From positions 1 through 7,258 of the forward strand of contig RZYK01000097.1 of NCBI GenBank assembly GCA_009930355.1: a DNA stretch of 7,258 bases. The letters run 5' to 3'. Below the pieces are notes generated by a model, which made no database searches, was not told where the DNA came from, and saw nothing but the letters and a program-made list of their open reading frames with translations. The DNA is from Campylobacterota bacterium (GTDB lineage: Bacteria > Campylobacterota > Campylobacteria > Campylobacterales > Sulfurospirillaceae). Shown here piece after piece: positions 1 through 5,974 of this stretch. The translations under genes were made by a program, and so were the position numbers. Each line of letters opens with the position of its first letter. The stretch's first letter is position 1.

Positions 1-1865
1 GAACAGAAGCAGAGGCTAAAAAATTAGGTTATTCTGCAAAAGAGCTTGAAATTATCAAGAAAGAAGATGCTAAAGTTATTTCTGAAAAAGAAGCTCCAGG
101 ACTTGCACACTTAGGTGTTAAAGCAGGCGATGTCATGAAAATGGACAAAGCAGGGGCTGCTGGTGCACACTGGGAAATTACTTTTGAAGATTTCAAAAAA
201 GCACTTGAGCCTTATACTTTGGATTATGTCGCAAAGATTGCTAAAGGTAATCCCGATGAAAAACTAGAAGATTTCAAAGTCAAACTTCAAGAACTTGCGA
301 ATCTTTATATTGAAAAAAACAGAAAAGTAGTCAGCTTCTGGACGATGGGCTTTAACCAACACCAAAGAGGTACATGGGTCAATGAGCAATCGTACATGGT
401 TCACTTCCTCTTAGGAAAACAAGCCAAACCAGGTGAAGGTGCGTTCTCTCTTACAGGACAACCCAGTGCATGTGGAACAGCTCGTGAAGTAGGGACCTTT
501 ACACACCGACTTCCTGCAGATATGGATGTTTCTATTCCAAAGCATAGAGCGGTGAGCGAGAAAATTTGGAAACTTCCTTCAGGCACACTTAACCCAATGG
601 GTTACCAACACATTATGAATATCCACCGACACATTGAGAGTGGAAAAATCAAATTTGCATGGGTCAACGTGTGTAATCCCTACCAAGATACGGCCAATGC
701 AAATCACTGGATTAAAGCAGCCCGTGAGTTAGACAATTTTATTGTCTGTTCGGATGCGTATCCTGGTATTTCTGCCAAAGTATCTGACCTTATTCTTCCT
801 TCAGCGATGATTTATGAGAAGTGGGGCTCTTACGGCAATGCTGAGCGAAGAACACAACACTGGAGACAGCAAGTTGTTCCAGTCGGTGATGCGATGAGTG
901 ATACATGGCAGTGGATCGAACTTTCAAAACGCTTCACCATTAAAGATGTATGGGGTGAATACCCAATTAAAGGTGGAAAAATCCCTAACGTCATTGAAGC
1001 GGCAAAAGCGATGGGCTATAAAGAAACGGATACGATGTATGACGTTCTTTTTGCCAATGACTTTTTCAAATCATTTAAAGCAGACGATGCTATTGGTAAA
1101 GGATTTGATAACAGTGAAGTCTTCGGCGATAGTCGTGGCGTTATGGGAAGTGATGGTAAAGAGTGGAAAGGGTATGGCTTCTTTATTCAAAAAGCGATTT
1201 GGGAAGAGTACCGTCAGTTTGGATTAGGTCATGGACACGACCTTGCAGACTTCGATACCTACCATAAAGTCAGAGGTTTGAAATGGCCTGTTGTCGATGG
1301 TAAAGAGACCCAATGGCGTTTTAACGCAAAATACGATCCGTATGCTGCAAAAGCAGGCAATGGTGATTTTGCTTTCTATGGTGATTTTGCAAAAGCTCTT
1401 AAAAAAGGTAACTTAGTAAAACCAACCACAGAAGAGACTTATTCCCTTAAAAATAAAGCAAAAATCTTCTTTAGACCGTATATGGATCCATGTGAAATGC
1501 CTGATAAAGAGTACGATACATGGTTATGTACAGGTCGTGTGTTAGAGCACTGGCATAGTGGAACAATGACGATGAGGGTTCCTGAACTCTACCGTGCGGT
1601 TCCTGAAGCACTCTGTTATATGCACCCAGAAGATGCCAAAGTCAAAGGCTTTAAACAAGGCGATATGATTTGGATCGAGAGTAGAAGAGGCAATGTTAAA
1701 GCCCGTGTTGAAACCAGAGGTCGTAACAGAACTCCTCGTGGATTGGTCTTTGTTCCATGGTTTGATGAGAAGGTTATGATCAATAAAGTTTGTCTTGATG
1801 CGACATGTCCAATCTCAAAACAAACCGATTATAAAAAATGTGCGGTTAAATTGTACAAAGCATAA
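1..1865 (+). CDS. napA: Periplasmic nitrate reductase catalytic subunit NapA (5'-truncated by the window edge)
   Basis: This is the C-terminal part of the molybdenum enzyme that reduces nitrate to nitrite in the periplasm. The frame is open from base 3, so the ATG at 135 is internal and about 620 residues are visible. NapA of this lineage is roughly 900-950 residues from memory, so the Tat signal, the N-terminal 4Fe-4S cysteines and the Mo-ligand cysteine lie outside the window. Diagnostic stretches include SFWTMGFNQHQRGTW, SLTGQPSACGTAREVGTF, HRLPADMD, YGNAERRTQ, GHGHDLADFDTYHK, GRVLEHWHSGTMTMRVPEL and a C-terminal ETRGRNRTPRGLVFVPW, all typical of NapA and of the molybdopterin-dinucleotide-binding C-domain. 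An extra segment near bases 1085-1180 (around GKGFDNSEVFGDSRG) is absent from E. coli NapA as I recall it and fits the longer epsilonproteobacterial form. The gene is intact to its TAA stop and is followed by a 103-base spacer before napG. Confidence 0.98.
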   Translation, partial: TEAEAKKLGYSAKELEIIKKEDAKVISEKEAPGLAHLGVKAGDVMKMDKAGAAGAHWEITFEDFKKALEPYTLDYVAKIAKGNPDEKLEDFKVKLQELANLYIEKNRKVVSFWTMGFNQHQRGTWVNEQSYMVHFLLGKQAKPGEGAFSLTGQPSACGTAREVGTFTHRLPADMDVSIPKHRAVSEKIWKLPSGTLNPMGYQHIMNIHRHIESGKIKFAWVNVCNPYQDTANANHWIKAARELDNFIVCSDAYPGISAKVSDLILPSAMIYEKWGSYGNAERRTQHWRQQVVPVGDAMSDTWQWIELSKRFTIKDVWGEYPIKGGKIPNVIEAAKAMGYKETDTMYDVLFANDFFKSFKADDAIGKGFDNSEVFGDSRGVMGSDGKEWKGYGFFIQKAIWEEYRQFGLGHGHDLADFDTYHKVRGLKWPVVDGKETQWRFNAKYDPYAAKAGNGDFAFYGDFAKALKKGNLVKPTTEETYSLKNKAKIFFRPYMDPCEMPDKEYDTWLCTGRVLEHWHSGTMTMRVPELYRAVPEALCYMHPEDAKVKGFKQGDMIWIESRRGNVKARVETRGRNRTPRGLVFVPWFDEKVMINKVCLDATCPISKQTDYKKCAVKLYKA

Positions 1866-1968
1866 TTGCAATAATGTATGACTTTAAAGAGGTAAGAGTG
1901 TTTCTAAAAATAGCCAATGAACTTCTTAACTCAATAATAGGTCACAAATAGGATAGAAAGGATAGCTT
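1866..1968 (+). other. napA-napG spacer with an imperfect stem-loop and a possible tiny ORF
   Basis: This is the only sizeable gap in an otherwise tightly packed operon. Bases 1889-1898 (GAGGTAAGAG) can pair with 1923-1932 (TTCTTAACTC) with one G/A mismatch. The stem can continue through a bulged U at 1899 as GUUU (1900-1903) with GAAC (1919-1922), giving about 13 pairs. No U-tract follows, so it does not look like an intrinsic terminator. An ORF of 25 codons runs from ATG 1874 to TAG 1951. An in-frame GTG at 1898 has AAAGAGG five bases upstream and would give 17 codons. Neither peptide resembles anything I recognise. I see no convincing promoter. A role in mRNA processing, stability or differential expression of napA against the later genes is inference only. 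Confidence 0.35.
1955..1962 (+). promoter_or_regulatory. Ribosome binding site fixing the GTG start of napG
   Basis: AGAAAGGA lies six bases upstream of the GTG at 1969. An in-frame TAG at 1963-1965 rules out any start further upstream. The next in-frame ATG (residue 19) would remove the twin-arginine motif. The GTG is therefore the only sensible start. Confidence 0.75.
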
Positions 1969-2784
1969 GTGAGTAATCATGCAACACAACAAATCACAGC
2001 CAGGCGCAAGTTCCTGACACTCATGGCACAAAGCGTTGGATTTTCTGCACTTGGCGGTATGGTCTGGAGTGGTTATATCGCTGAAGCAAAAGCAGCACCA
2101 CTCATTCTTCGCCCCCCTGGAGCCGTTGCAGAGGTGGATTTTTTACGTTTGTGCATTAAGTGTGGGCAATGTGTTGAAGCGTGTCCTTATGATACGCTAA
2201 ACCTTGCAAAACCTGGGGATAACAAACCTTTGGGTACACCGTTTTTCAACCCAAGAGAGGTTCCGTGCTATATGTGTACGGATATTCCTTGTGTTCCGGT
2301 GTGTCCAACAGGTGCGTTAAATGAACACGCCGTCTCACGTGTTGTGGAAGGTAAGAAAGAGTTAGATATTACCAAATCACGGATGGGACTTGCGGTCGTT
2401 GATGTTGAGTCATGTATTGCTTTTTGGGGTATTCAATGCGATGCCTGTTATCGAGCCTGTCCGATTATGGATAGTGCGATTAATTTGGAGTATCGCCGTA
2501 ATGAGCGTACGGGAAAACACGCTTATTTGGTTCCTATCGTCAATAGTACCATGTGTACAGGGTGTGGGCTATGTGAACACGCCTGTGTGACTGAAAAAGC
2601 TGCGATTCATGTGTTGCCTTTAGAAGTTGCTAAAGGGGCTATTGGAGGGCATTATATTAAGGGTTGGGATGCTTCGGATGAAAAACGCTTAGAGACGCAA
2701 AGCAGTGATGTGACAACACACACAAAGCGCAGTGAAAAAAGCGCTCAAGATTATCTCAATGCGGATGAGGAGTTGTTCAAATGA
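1969..2784 (+). CDS. napG: Ferredoxin-type quinol dehydrogenase subunit NapG, Tat-exported
   Basis: NapG is the periplasmic iron-sulfur partner of NapH. It carries electrons from menaquinol toward NapB and NapA, replacing the NapC cytochrome used by many other bacteria. The 271-residue product starts at GTG and has a Tat signal: ARRKFL at residues 11-16, a hydrophobic stretch, and a likely cleavage near AEAKA-A (about residue 42). Sixteen cysteines form four 4Fe-4S motifs: C62/C65/C68/C72, C100/C103/C108/C112, C149/C157/C160/C164 and C196/C199/C202/C206. After the last cluster comes a hydrophilic tail of about 60 residues. Its last bases overlap napH by four (ATGA), with a GAGGAG ribosome site at 2767-2772 serving napH. 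Length and cluster pattern match the NapG family, so the assignment is secure. The first cluster is ferredoxin-like (CxxCxxCxxxCP), and the third has the spread spacing common in NapG and MauM proteins. Confidence 0.97.
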   Translation: MSNHATQQITARRKFLTLMAQSVGFSALGGMVWSGYIAEAKAAPLILRPPGAVAEVDFLRLCIKCGQCVEACPYDTLNLAKPGDNKPLGTPFFNPREVPCYMCTDIPCVPVCPTGALNEHAVSRVVEGKKELDITKSRMGLAVVDVESCIAFWGIQCDACYRACPIMDSAINLEYRRNERTGKHAYLVPIVNSTMCTGCGLCEHACVTEKAAIHVLPLEVAKGAIGGHYIKGWDASDEKRLETQSSDVTTHTKRSEKSAQDYLNADEELFK

Positions 2785-3620
2785 AAACATGGATTCTAAC
2801 GCATCGGTTTACTCTGGCAAGACGTGTGGTGCAACTGAGCATTTTAGGGCTTTATATGGCTGCAAATGCGTATGGCTTTATGCTTCTTAGCGGAAATCTA
2901 AGCTCTTCATTGGTGATGGGGACGATTCCTCTTGCTGATCCGTTTGCGGTACTTCAAATGTTCGCAGCAGGGGCGCTTGTTGGGATGGATGTGCTTTTAG
3001 GAGCGCTGATTATCTTACTTTTTTATATGGTTGTAGGCGGTCGTGCGTTTTGCTCATGGGTTTGTCCTATGAATCTCGTTACCGATGCGGCAAATTGGAC
3101 ACGAAAGTTTTTTCTCTTAGATCGTGCGGTTGAGCGCAAAATCTGGTTGAGTCGTAATGTACGCTACTGGGTTTTAGGTCTTAGTATTCTTCTTTCGTTG
3201 ACCATGGGTGTTGCGGCATTTGAAATGCTGAGTCCTATTGGGATGTTGCATCGAGGTTTGATTTTTGGTATGGGCATGGGTGGCGCAGCCTTATTGTGTA
3301 TCTTTTTGTTTGATTTATTTGCGGTTAAACATGGCTGGTGCGGACATATTTGTCCTTTGGGAGGATTTTACTCTCTGGTTGGGCGCTTGAGTTTGGTACG
3401 TGTTAAACACGACCATACAGTATGTACTTCATGTATGAAATGTAAAGAAGTATGTCCTGAGAAGCATGTATTGGGCATTGTTTCCAAAAGCAGTGGAACG
3501 ATTGTTTCAGGAGAGTGTACCAACTGTGGCAGATGTGTTGAGGTGTGTGAGAGTCATGCGCTCTTTTTTGGTGTAAGAAATTACATTAACACAAATGTAG
3601 GAGAAAAGAATGATGAGTAG
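2781..3620 (+). CDS. napH: Membrane quinol dehydrogenase subunit NapH
   Basis: NapH is the membrane-bound polyferredoxin that, with NapG, oxidises menaquinol to feed the periplasmic nitrate reductase. The 279-residue protein shows about four hydrophobic helices near residues 16-37, 68-86, 129-147 and 160-180. Two CxxxCP motifs sit next to helices, FCSWVCP (C91, C95) and WCGHICP (C187, C191). This pair is characteristic of NapH, and from work on the Wolinella family these cysteines are known to matter for function. Two 4Fe-4S motifs follow in the C-terminal cytoplasmic part: C215/C218/C221/C225 and C246/C249/C252/C256, the second ending in CE rather than CP. The ATG at 2781 has GAGGAG eight bases upstream and overlaps napG by four bases, suggesting translational coupling. 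The 3' end overlaps the start of napB by 11 bases. Length fits the family. Confidence 0.97.
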   Translation: MKTWILTHRFTLARRVVQLSILGLYMAANAYGFMLLSGNLSSSLVMGTIPLADPFAVLQMFAAGALVGMDVLLGALIILLFYMVVGGRAFCSWVCPMNLVTDAANWTRKFFLLDRAVERKIWLSRNVRYWVLGLSILLSLTMGVAAFEMLSPIGMLHRGLIFGMGMGGAALLCIFLFDLFAVKHGWCGHICPLGGFYSLVGRLSLVRVKHDHTVCTSCMKCKEVCPEKHVLGIVSKSSGTIVSGECTNCGRCVEVCESHALFFGVRNYINTNVGEKNDE

Positions 3621-4134
3621 AAAAACATTAATATTGGTCTCTTTATTAGGTGTCTTGGTGGCTTCAGGATGTGCGGTGTCTCAATCGTACAAAGAGGAAG
3701 AATTAGGGCTTAGAAAAGTGGACCTTTACAGTGAAAAAACAGTGGTAGCTGAATCAACAGCTTATTCAACCGTCGCAGCGGGTGAGTCAAAAGTGTATGA
3801 GCGTGCTTTCGAGAATGCTCCTCCGATGATTCCTCATGATGTTGATGGAATGCTTGAAATTAGTAAAGAAAATAACGCATGTATCGGTTGTCACCTTCCA
3901 GAAGTGGCTGAAGCAGTTAAAGCAACACCGATTCCAAAATCGCATTTTTACGATATGAGAACTAAAAAAATGCTAAGTGAACTAAGCCAAGCACGTTTTA
4001 ATTGTAACGCATGTCATGCGCCACAATCAAACAACCAACCATTGGTGAAAAATGAGTTTGAACCAGAGTACCGCTCAAAAGAGGGTACTGCACGTTCTAA
4101 CTTGCTTGACACCCTCAATGAAGGCGTGAAGTAG
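3610..4134 (+). CDS. napB: Dihaem cytochrome c subunit NapB, possibly lipid-anchored
   Basis: NapB is the small dihaem c-type cytochrome that passes electrons to NapA. The 174-residue precursor has two haem-binding motifs, CIGCH (91-95) and CNACH (132-136). The NapB signature APPMIPHDVDG lies at 70-80, and H76 and H112 (in KSHF) are the probable distal haem ligands by comparison with E. coli NapB. The N-terminus is a signal sequence of about 20 residues ending LVASGC (16-21). This fits a permissive lipobox pattern, so either lipoprotein processing at C21 or ordinary signal peptidase cleavage a few residues later is possible. A low-complexity linker (about 22-68) precedes the haem domain. AGGAGA at 3599-3604 serves the start. 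ATG 3610 and ATG 3613 are both possible, giving an 11- or 8-base overlap with napH. Confidence 0.96.
   Translation: MMSRKTLILVSLLGVLVASGCAVSQSYKEEELGLRKVDLYSEKTVVAESTAYSTVAAGESKVYERAFENAPPMIPHDVDGMLEISKENNACIGCHLPEVAEAVKATPIPKSHFYDMRTKKMLSELSQARFNCNACHAPQSNNQPLVKNEFEPEYRSKEGTARSNLLDTLNEGVK
4067..4089 (+). other. Hairpin-forming inverted repeat near the 3' end of napB
   Basis: AGTACC (4067-4072) and GGTACT (4084-4089) are exact complements. Inside them CTC (4074-4076) pairs with GAG (4081-4083) around an AAAA tetraloop, leaving one bulged G at 4073. The nine-pair stem lies inside codons of napB about 45 bases before its stop, with no U-tract after it. It may be a coincidence of codon choice or an mRNA structure. 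Function is unknown. Confidence 0.35.
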
Positions 4135-4136
4135 TC

Positions 4137-4652
4137 ATGCAAACGCGTGGCAGAAGAGAGGTTTTTACCTCTCTTTTTGGTAAGAAGGACGCAGAAAAAA
4201 ATCAAAATAAGTTGTGTGTGCGTCCTCCTTACCACAAAGAGGGGGTTGATTTCTCAAAGGCATGTCTCTCGTGTCAAGGCAATCCATGTGTGGGAGCCTG
4301 TGAAGAGGAGATTATTGTCTTAGATGCTATGAATGTGCCTTATCTTGATTTTAATAAAGGGGGATGTACCTTTTGCGAAGCGTGTGCAGATGCGTGTAAA
4401 GAGGATGTTCTTAGTTTTACATGTAAAGAAGAAAAAGATTTACATGTAAAAGTAAAAATTGACGTCTTAGCCTGCATGGCATGGCACCAAAGTTTGTGTC
4501 AAAGTTGTCTCGATGCGTGTGACGTACGTGCCATTACGTTTTTAGGACTTTTTCGTCCTCAAATAAATGCTACAATATGCAATGGCTGTGGCATGTGCGT
4601 CAGCATTTGTCCTAGCAGCGCGATGCGTGTTTATACCAAGGAGGAGAGATGA
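4137..4652 (+). CDS. napF: Cytoplasmic ferredoxin-type maturation protein NapF
   Basis: NapF is a cytoplasmic iron-sulfur protein that in other bacteria interacts with NapA before Tat export and is thought to help load or keep its iron-sulfur cluster. The 171-residue product has no signal peptide. An arginine-rich start (GRREVF at 5-10) and an RPP motif (29-31) resemble the N-terminus of E. coli NapF. Sixteen cysteines form four 4Fe-4S motifs: C43/C46/C51/C55, C77/C80/C83/C87, C113/C121/C124/C128 and C148/C151/C154/C158. Only the last ends in the classical CP. C27 and C96 lie outside the motifs. The ATG follows the napB stop by two bases and has only a weak upstream AAGG at 12 bases, so its translation probably depends on ribosomes finishing napB. 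Codons 6-14 overlap a terminator-like hairpin, and codons 94-105 carry two copies of a 12-bp palindrome. Confidence 0.95.
   Translation: MQTRGRREVFTSLFGKKDAEKNQNKLCVRPPYHKEGVDFSKACLSCQGNPCVGACEEEIIVLDAMNVPYLDFNKGGCTFCEACADACKEDVLSFTCKEEKDLHVKVKIDVLACMAWHQSLCQSCLDACDVRAITFLGLFRPQINATICNGCGMCVSICPSSAMRVYTKEER
4153..4178 (+). terminator. Terminator-like hairpin inside the 5' end of napF (possible attenuator)
   Basis: AAGAGAGGT (4154-4162) pairs perfectly with ACCTCTCTT (4167-4175) around a TTTT loop, with a further G-U pair possible at 4153/4176. The run of T continues to 4178. This is the shape of a short Rho-independent terminator, beginning 19 bases after the napB stop codon. Because it lies in napF codons, ribosomes moving through napF would melt it. 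If napF initiation fails, transcription could stop before napFLD. The U-tract is short (five T, two of them in the stem), so terminator activity is uncertain. It could also only lower napF initiation or protect an upstream mRNA end. Confidence 0.42.
4416..4427. repeat. 12-bp palindrome TTTACATGTAAA, copy 1 (inside napF)
   Basis: This is a perfect inverted repeat lying in phase with napF codons (F94-T95-C96-K97). A second copy starts 23 bases downstream and a third lies in napD. Its function is unknown, and it could be a binding site for a dimeric regulator or chance. Confidence 0.4.
4439..4450. repeat. 12-bp palindrome TTTACATGTAAA, copy 2 (inside napF)
   Basis: This perfect inverted repeat has its centre 23 bases from the centre of copy 1, about two helical turns. 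It is read in a different codon phase (Leu-His-Val-Lys), so the repetition is not explained by a repeated peptide. It shares the longer string TTTACATGTAAAAG with copy 3. Confidence 0.4.
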
Positions 4653-5596
4653 AATACTTAACAACCTTATGTGTTCTCATAGGAACACTTTTTGGCGCAG
4701 AGATTGTTCCATCGCATATGATTGAAGCGAGTGGTATTGTGTATCAGATTGAAGTAAGAGGCACAGAACTTTTAGCAGGAACGAGTGCGGGAAGCATTGA
4801 TGTGTATAAACTCAGTGATGCGACGCTTCAAGAGAAGATACTTTTTCCTAAGATTAAAGATTTTACAGGTGATGAAGTTGCTCCTAAGATTTTTTCTGTT
4901 GATAAAATGGAACAGCGTTATTTAGCAGTAGTTCAAGCAACCAGTGGCGCAAGGGAGTTGTATGTGGTCGAGGGTGGAAAACCACGAGTACTCATTGATG
5001 CTGCGGCTAATTTGATTATTTCAAAAGCAAAGTTTGTTGATAAAAATCGCATTTTGGTGGCACTTTTGAGTAATGAACTCATTTTATGGGATATTGCGAA
5101 AAATAAAGCTGTGTATCGAACGCAACTTAATCCTTCTCATTTTAGTGATTTTGCACTCAATGAGAGTCGAAACATGGTGGCAAGTTCGTGTGAATCGGGT
5201 GAAATTACTATTAATGATGTGAATAGCGGTAAAATGATCAAGGTACTTAAAGGCGCAAATGTTGATAATGTCTATAAAGTAGACTTTAAACAAGAGAAAA
5301 TTTTGTGTGCGGGACAAGATAGACGAGGGGTGATTTACACCTTAAGCGATGGTTCTCATATACGTTTTGATGCACCTTTTTTAATTTATGCGGGAGCCAT
5401 TTCCCCTTCTCTTACGTATGCTGCTTTTGCGTTTAATCAGGAAAATGACATTGTACTTTTCAATATGCCTACTCACAGCAAAACACATACGCTAAAAGGG
5501 CAAAAAAGTACGTTAAATACCATTCTTTTTGCCTCAGAAAAAGAGCTTGTTAGCTCAAGCGATGATCAATTTATTATGATTTGGAGACTCCCATGA
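4649..5596 (+). CDS. napL: NapL, exported WD40-like beta-propeller protein of the nap operon
   Basis: NapL is found in epsilonproteobacterial nap operons. Its biochemical role is not settled, and it is thought to be periplasmic and not strictly needed for nitrate respiration. The 315-residue product begins with a Sec-type signal peptide (residues 1 to about 17, ending LFGA). The rest is beta-rich with WD40/YVTN-like blades, visible as GSIDVYKL (48-55), ELILWDIA (143-150), GEITINDVNSGKMIKVLKG (184-202), GVIYTLSDG (near 227), NDIVLFNM (266-273) and a closing FIMIWRLP (308-315). Cysteines are few, with no haem or metal motif. A strong AAGGAGG lies four bases before the ATG, which overlaps the napF stop as ATGA. 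The 3' end overlaps napD the same way. Symbol assignment rests on fold plus position between napF and napD. Confidence 0.88.
   Translation: MKYLTTLCVLIGTLFGAEIVPSHMIEASGIVYQIEVRGTELLAGTSAGSIDVYKLSDATLQEKILFPKIKDFTGDEVAPKIFSVDKMEQRYLAVVQATSGARELYVVEGGKPRVLIDAAANLIISKAKFVDKNRILVALLSNELILWDIAKNKAVYRTQLNPSHFSDFALNESRNMVASSCESGEITINDVNSGKMIKVLKGANVDNVYKVDFKQEKILCAGQDRRGVIYTLSDGSHIRFDAPFLIYAGAISPSLTYAAFAFNQENDIVLFNMPTHSKTHTLKGQKSTLNTILFASEKELVSSSDDQFIMIWRLP
5583..5586 (+). promoter_or_regulatory. Ribosome binding site fixing the ATG start of napD
   Basis: GGAG sits six bases upstream of ATG 5593, inside the last codons of napL. An in-frame TTG at 5581 would add four residues, but it overlaps this site and lacks its own. 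ATG 5593 makes an ATGA overlap with the napL stop and gives the usual NapD N-terminus. Confidence 0.7.
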
Positions 5597-5946
5597 ATAT
5601 ATCGAGTATAGTAGTTCAAGCAAAACCTTTACATGTAAAAGCGTTGATTGATTTGTTTGACGCCAGTGACTTTTGTGATTATCATTTTAGCGATGAAAAT
5701 ACAGGGAAAATCGTTTTAACCATTGAGGGTGAAAACATCGACGAAGAGATGAAAAAGCTTAAAAAGATAGAAGCCACACCCCATGTCATTAGTGCGACAA
5801 TGATGATGGCATACAGTGAAGATGAGTTGGATATTGAGCGAGAAAAGCTCCAAAATGCCGATGTCGTGCCTCCTATTTTAAACGATGATAACGTCAAAAT
5901 TGAAGATATTATCTACCGAGGCGACCTTAAAAAGAAGATACATTAA
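5593..5946 (+). CDS. napD: NapA signal-peptide-binding chaperone NapD
   Basis: NapD is a small cytoplasmic chaperone that binds the Tat signal peptide of NapA and holds back export until the cofactors are inserted. The chosen ATG gives 117 residues. The N-terminus NISSIVVQAKP (2-12) matches the conserved SLVVQAK start of NapD. The pattern of beta strands and helices through about residue 80 (DENTGKIVLTIEGE, then a helix, then VISATMMMAYSEDE) fits the ferredoxin-like NapD fold. The protein is about 30 residues longer than E. coli NapD (87 residues). The extra part is a charged C-terminal tail ending DLKKKIH. It is the last gene of the nap set here and overlaps napL by four bases. Copy 3 of the 12-bp palindrome falls in codons 12-16. 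Confidence 0.93.
   Translation: MNISSIVVQAKPLHVKALIDLFDASDFCDYHFSDENTGKIVLTIEGENIDEEMKKLKKIEATPHVISATMMMAYSEDELDIEREKLQNADVVPPILNDDNVKIEDIIYRGDLKKKIH
5628..5639. repeat. 12-bp palindrome TTTACATGTAAA, copy 3 (inside napD)
   Basis: This third perfect copy lies about 35 bases into napD (Leu-His-Val-Lys codons) and about 1.2 kb from the napF pair. It shares TTTACATGTAAAAG with copy 2. Confidence 0.4.
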
Positions 5947-5974
5947 GGGCATAAGTACTGCTAAGTGTTATCAA

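Noticed and set aside
135..137. ATG at 135 as the start of napA
   Set aside because: The frame is open upstream to the window edge, and the upstream residues continue a plausible NapA. About 300 N-terminal residues including the cofactor-binding cysteines are missing, so this ATG is internal.
2324..2343. AACACG / CGTGTT hairpin in napG
   Set aside because: Six pairs with an eight-base loop in the middle of coding sequence, with no U-tract or junction nearby. This is of the kind expected by chance.
5581..5583. TTG at 5581 as the start of napD
   Set aside because: ATG 5593 has a ribosome site at a good distance, overlaps the napL stop as ATGA, and gives the normal NapD N-terminus.
5925..5948. 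CCTTAA / TTAAGG as a nap operon terminator
   Set aside because: The stem is short and AU-rich, the loop is 12 bases, and no T run follows on the plus strand.
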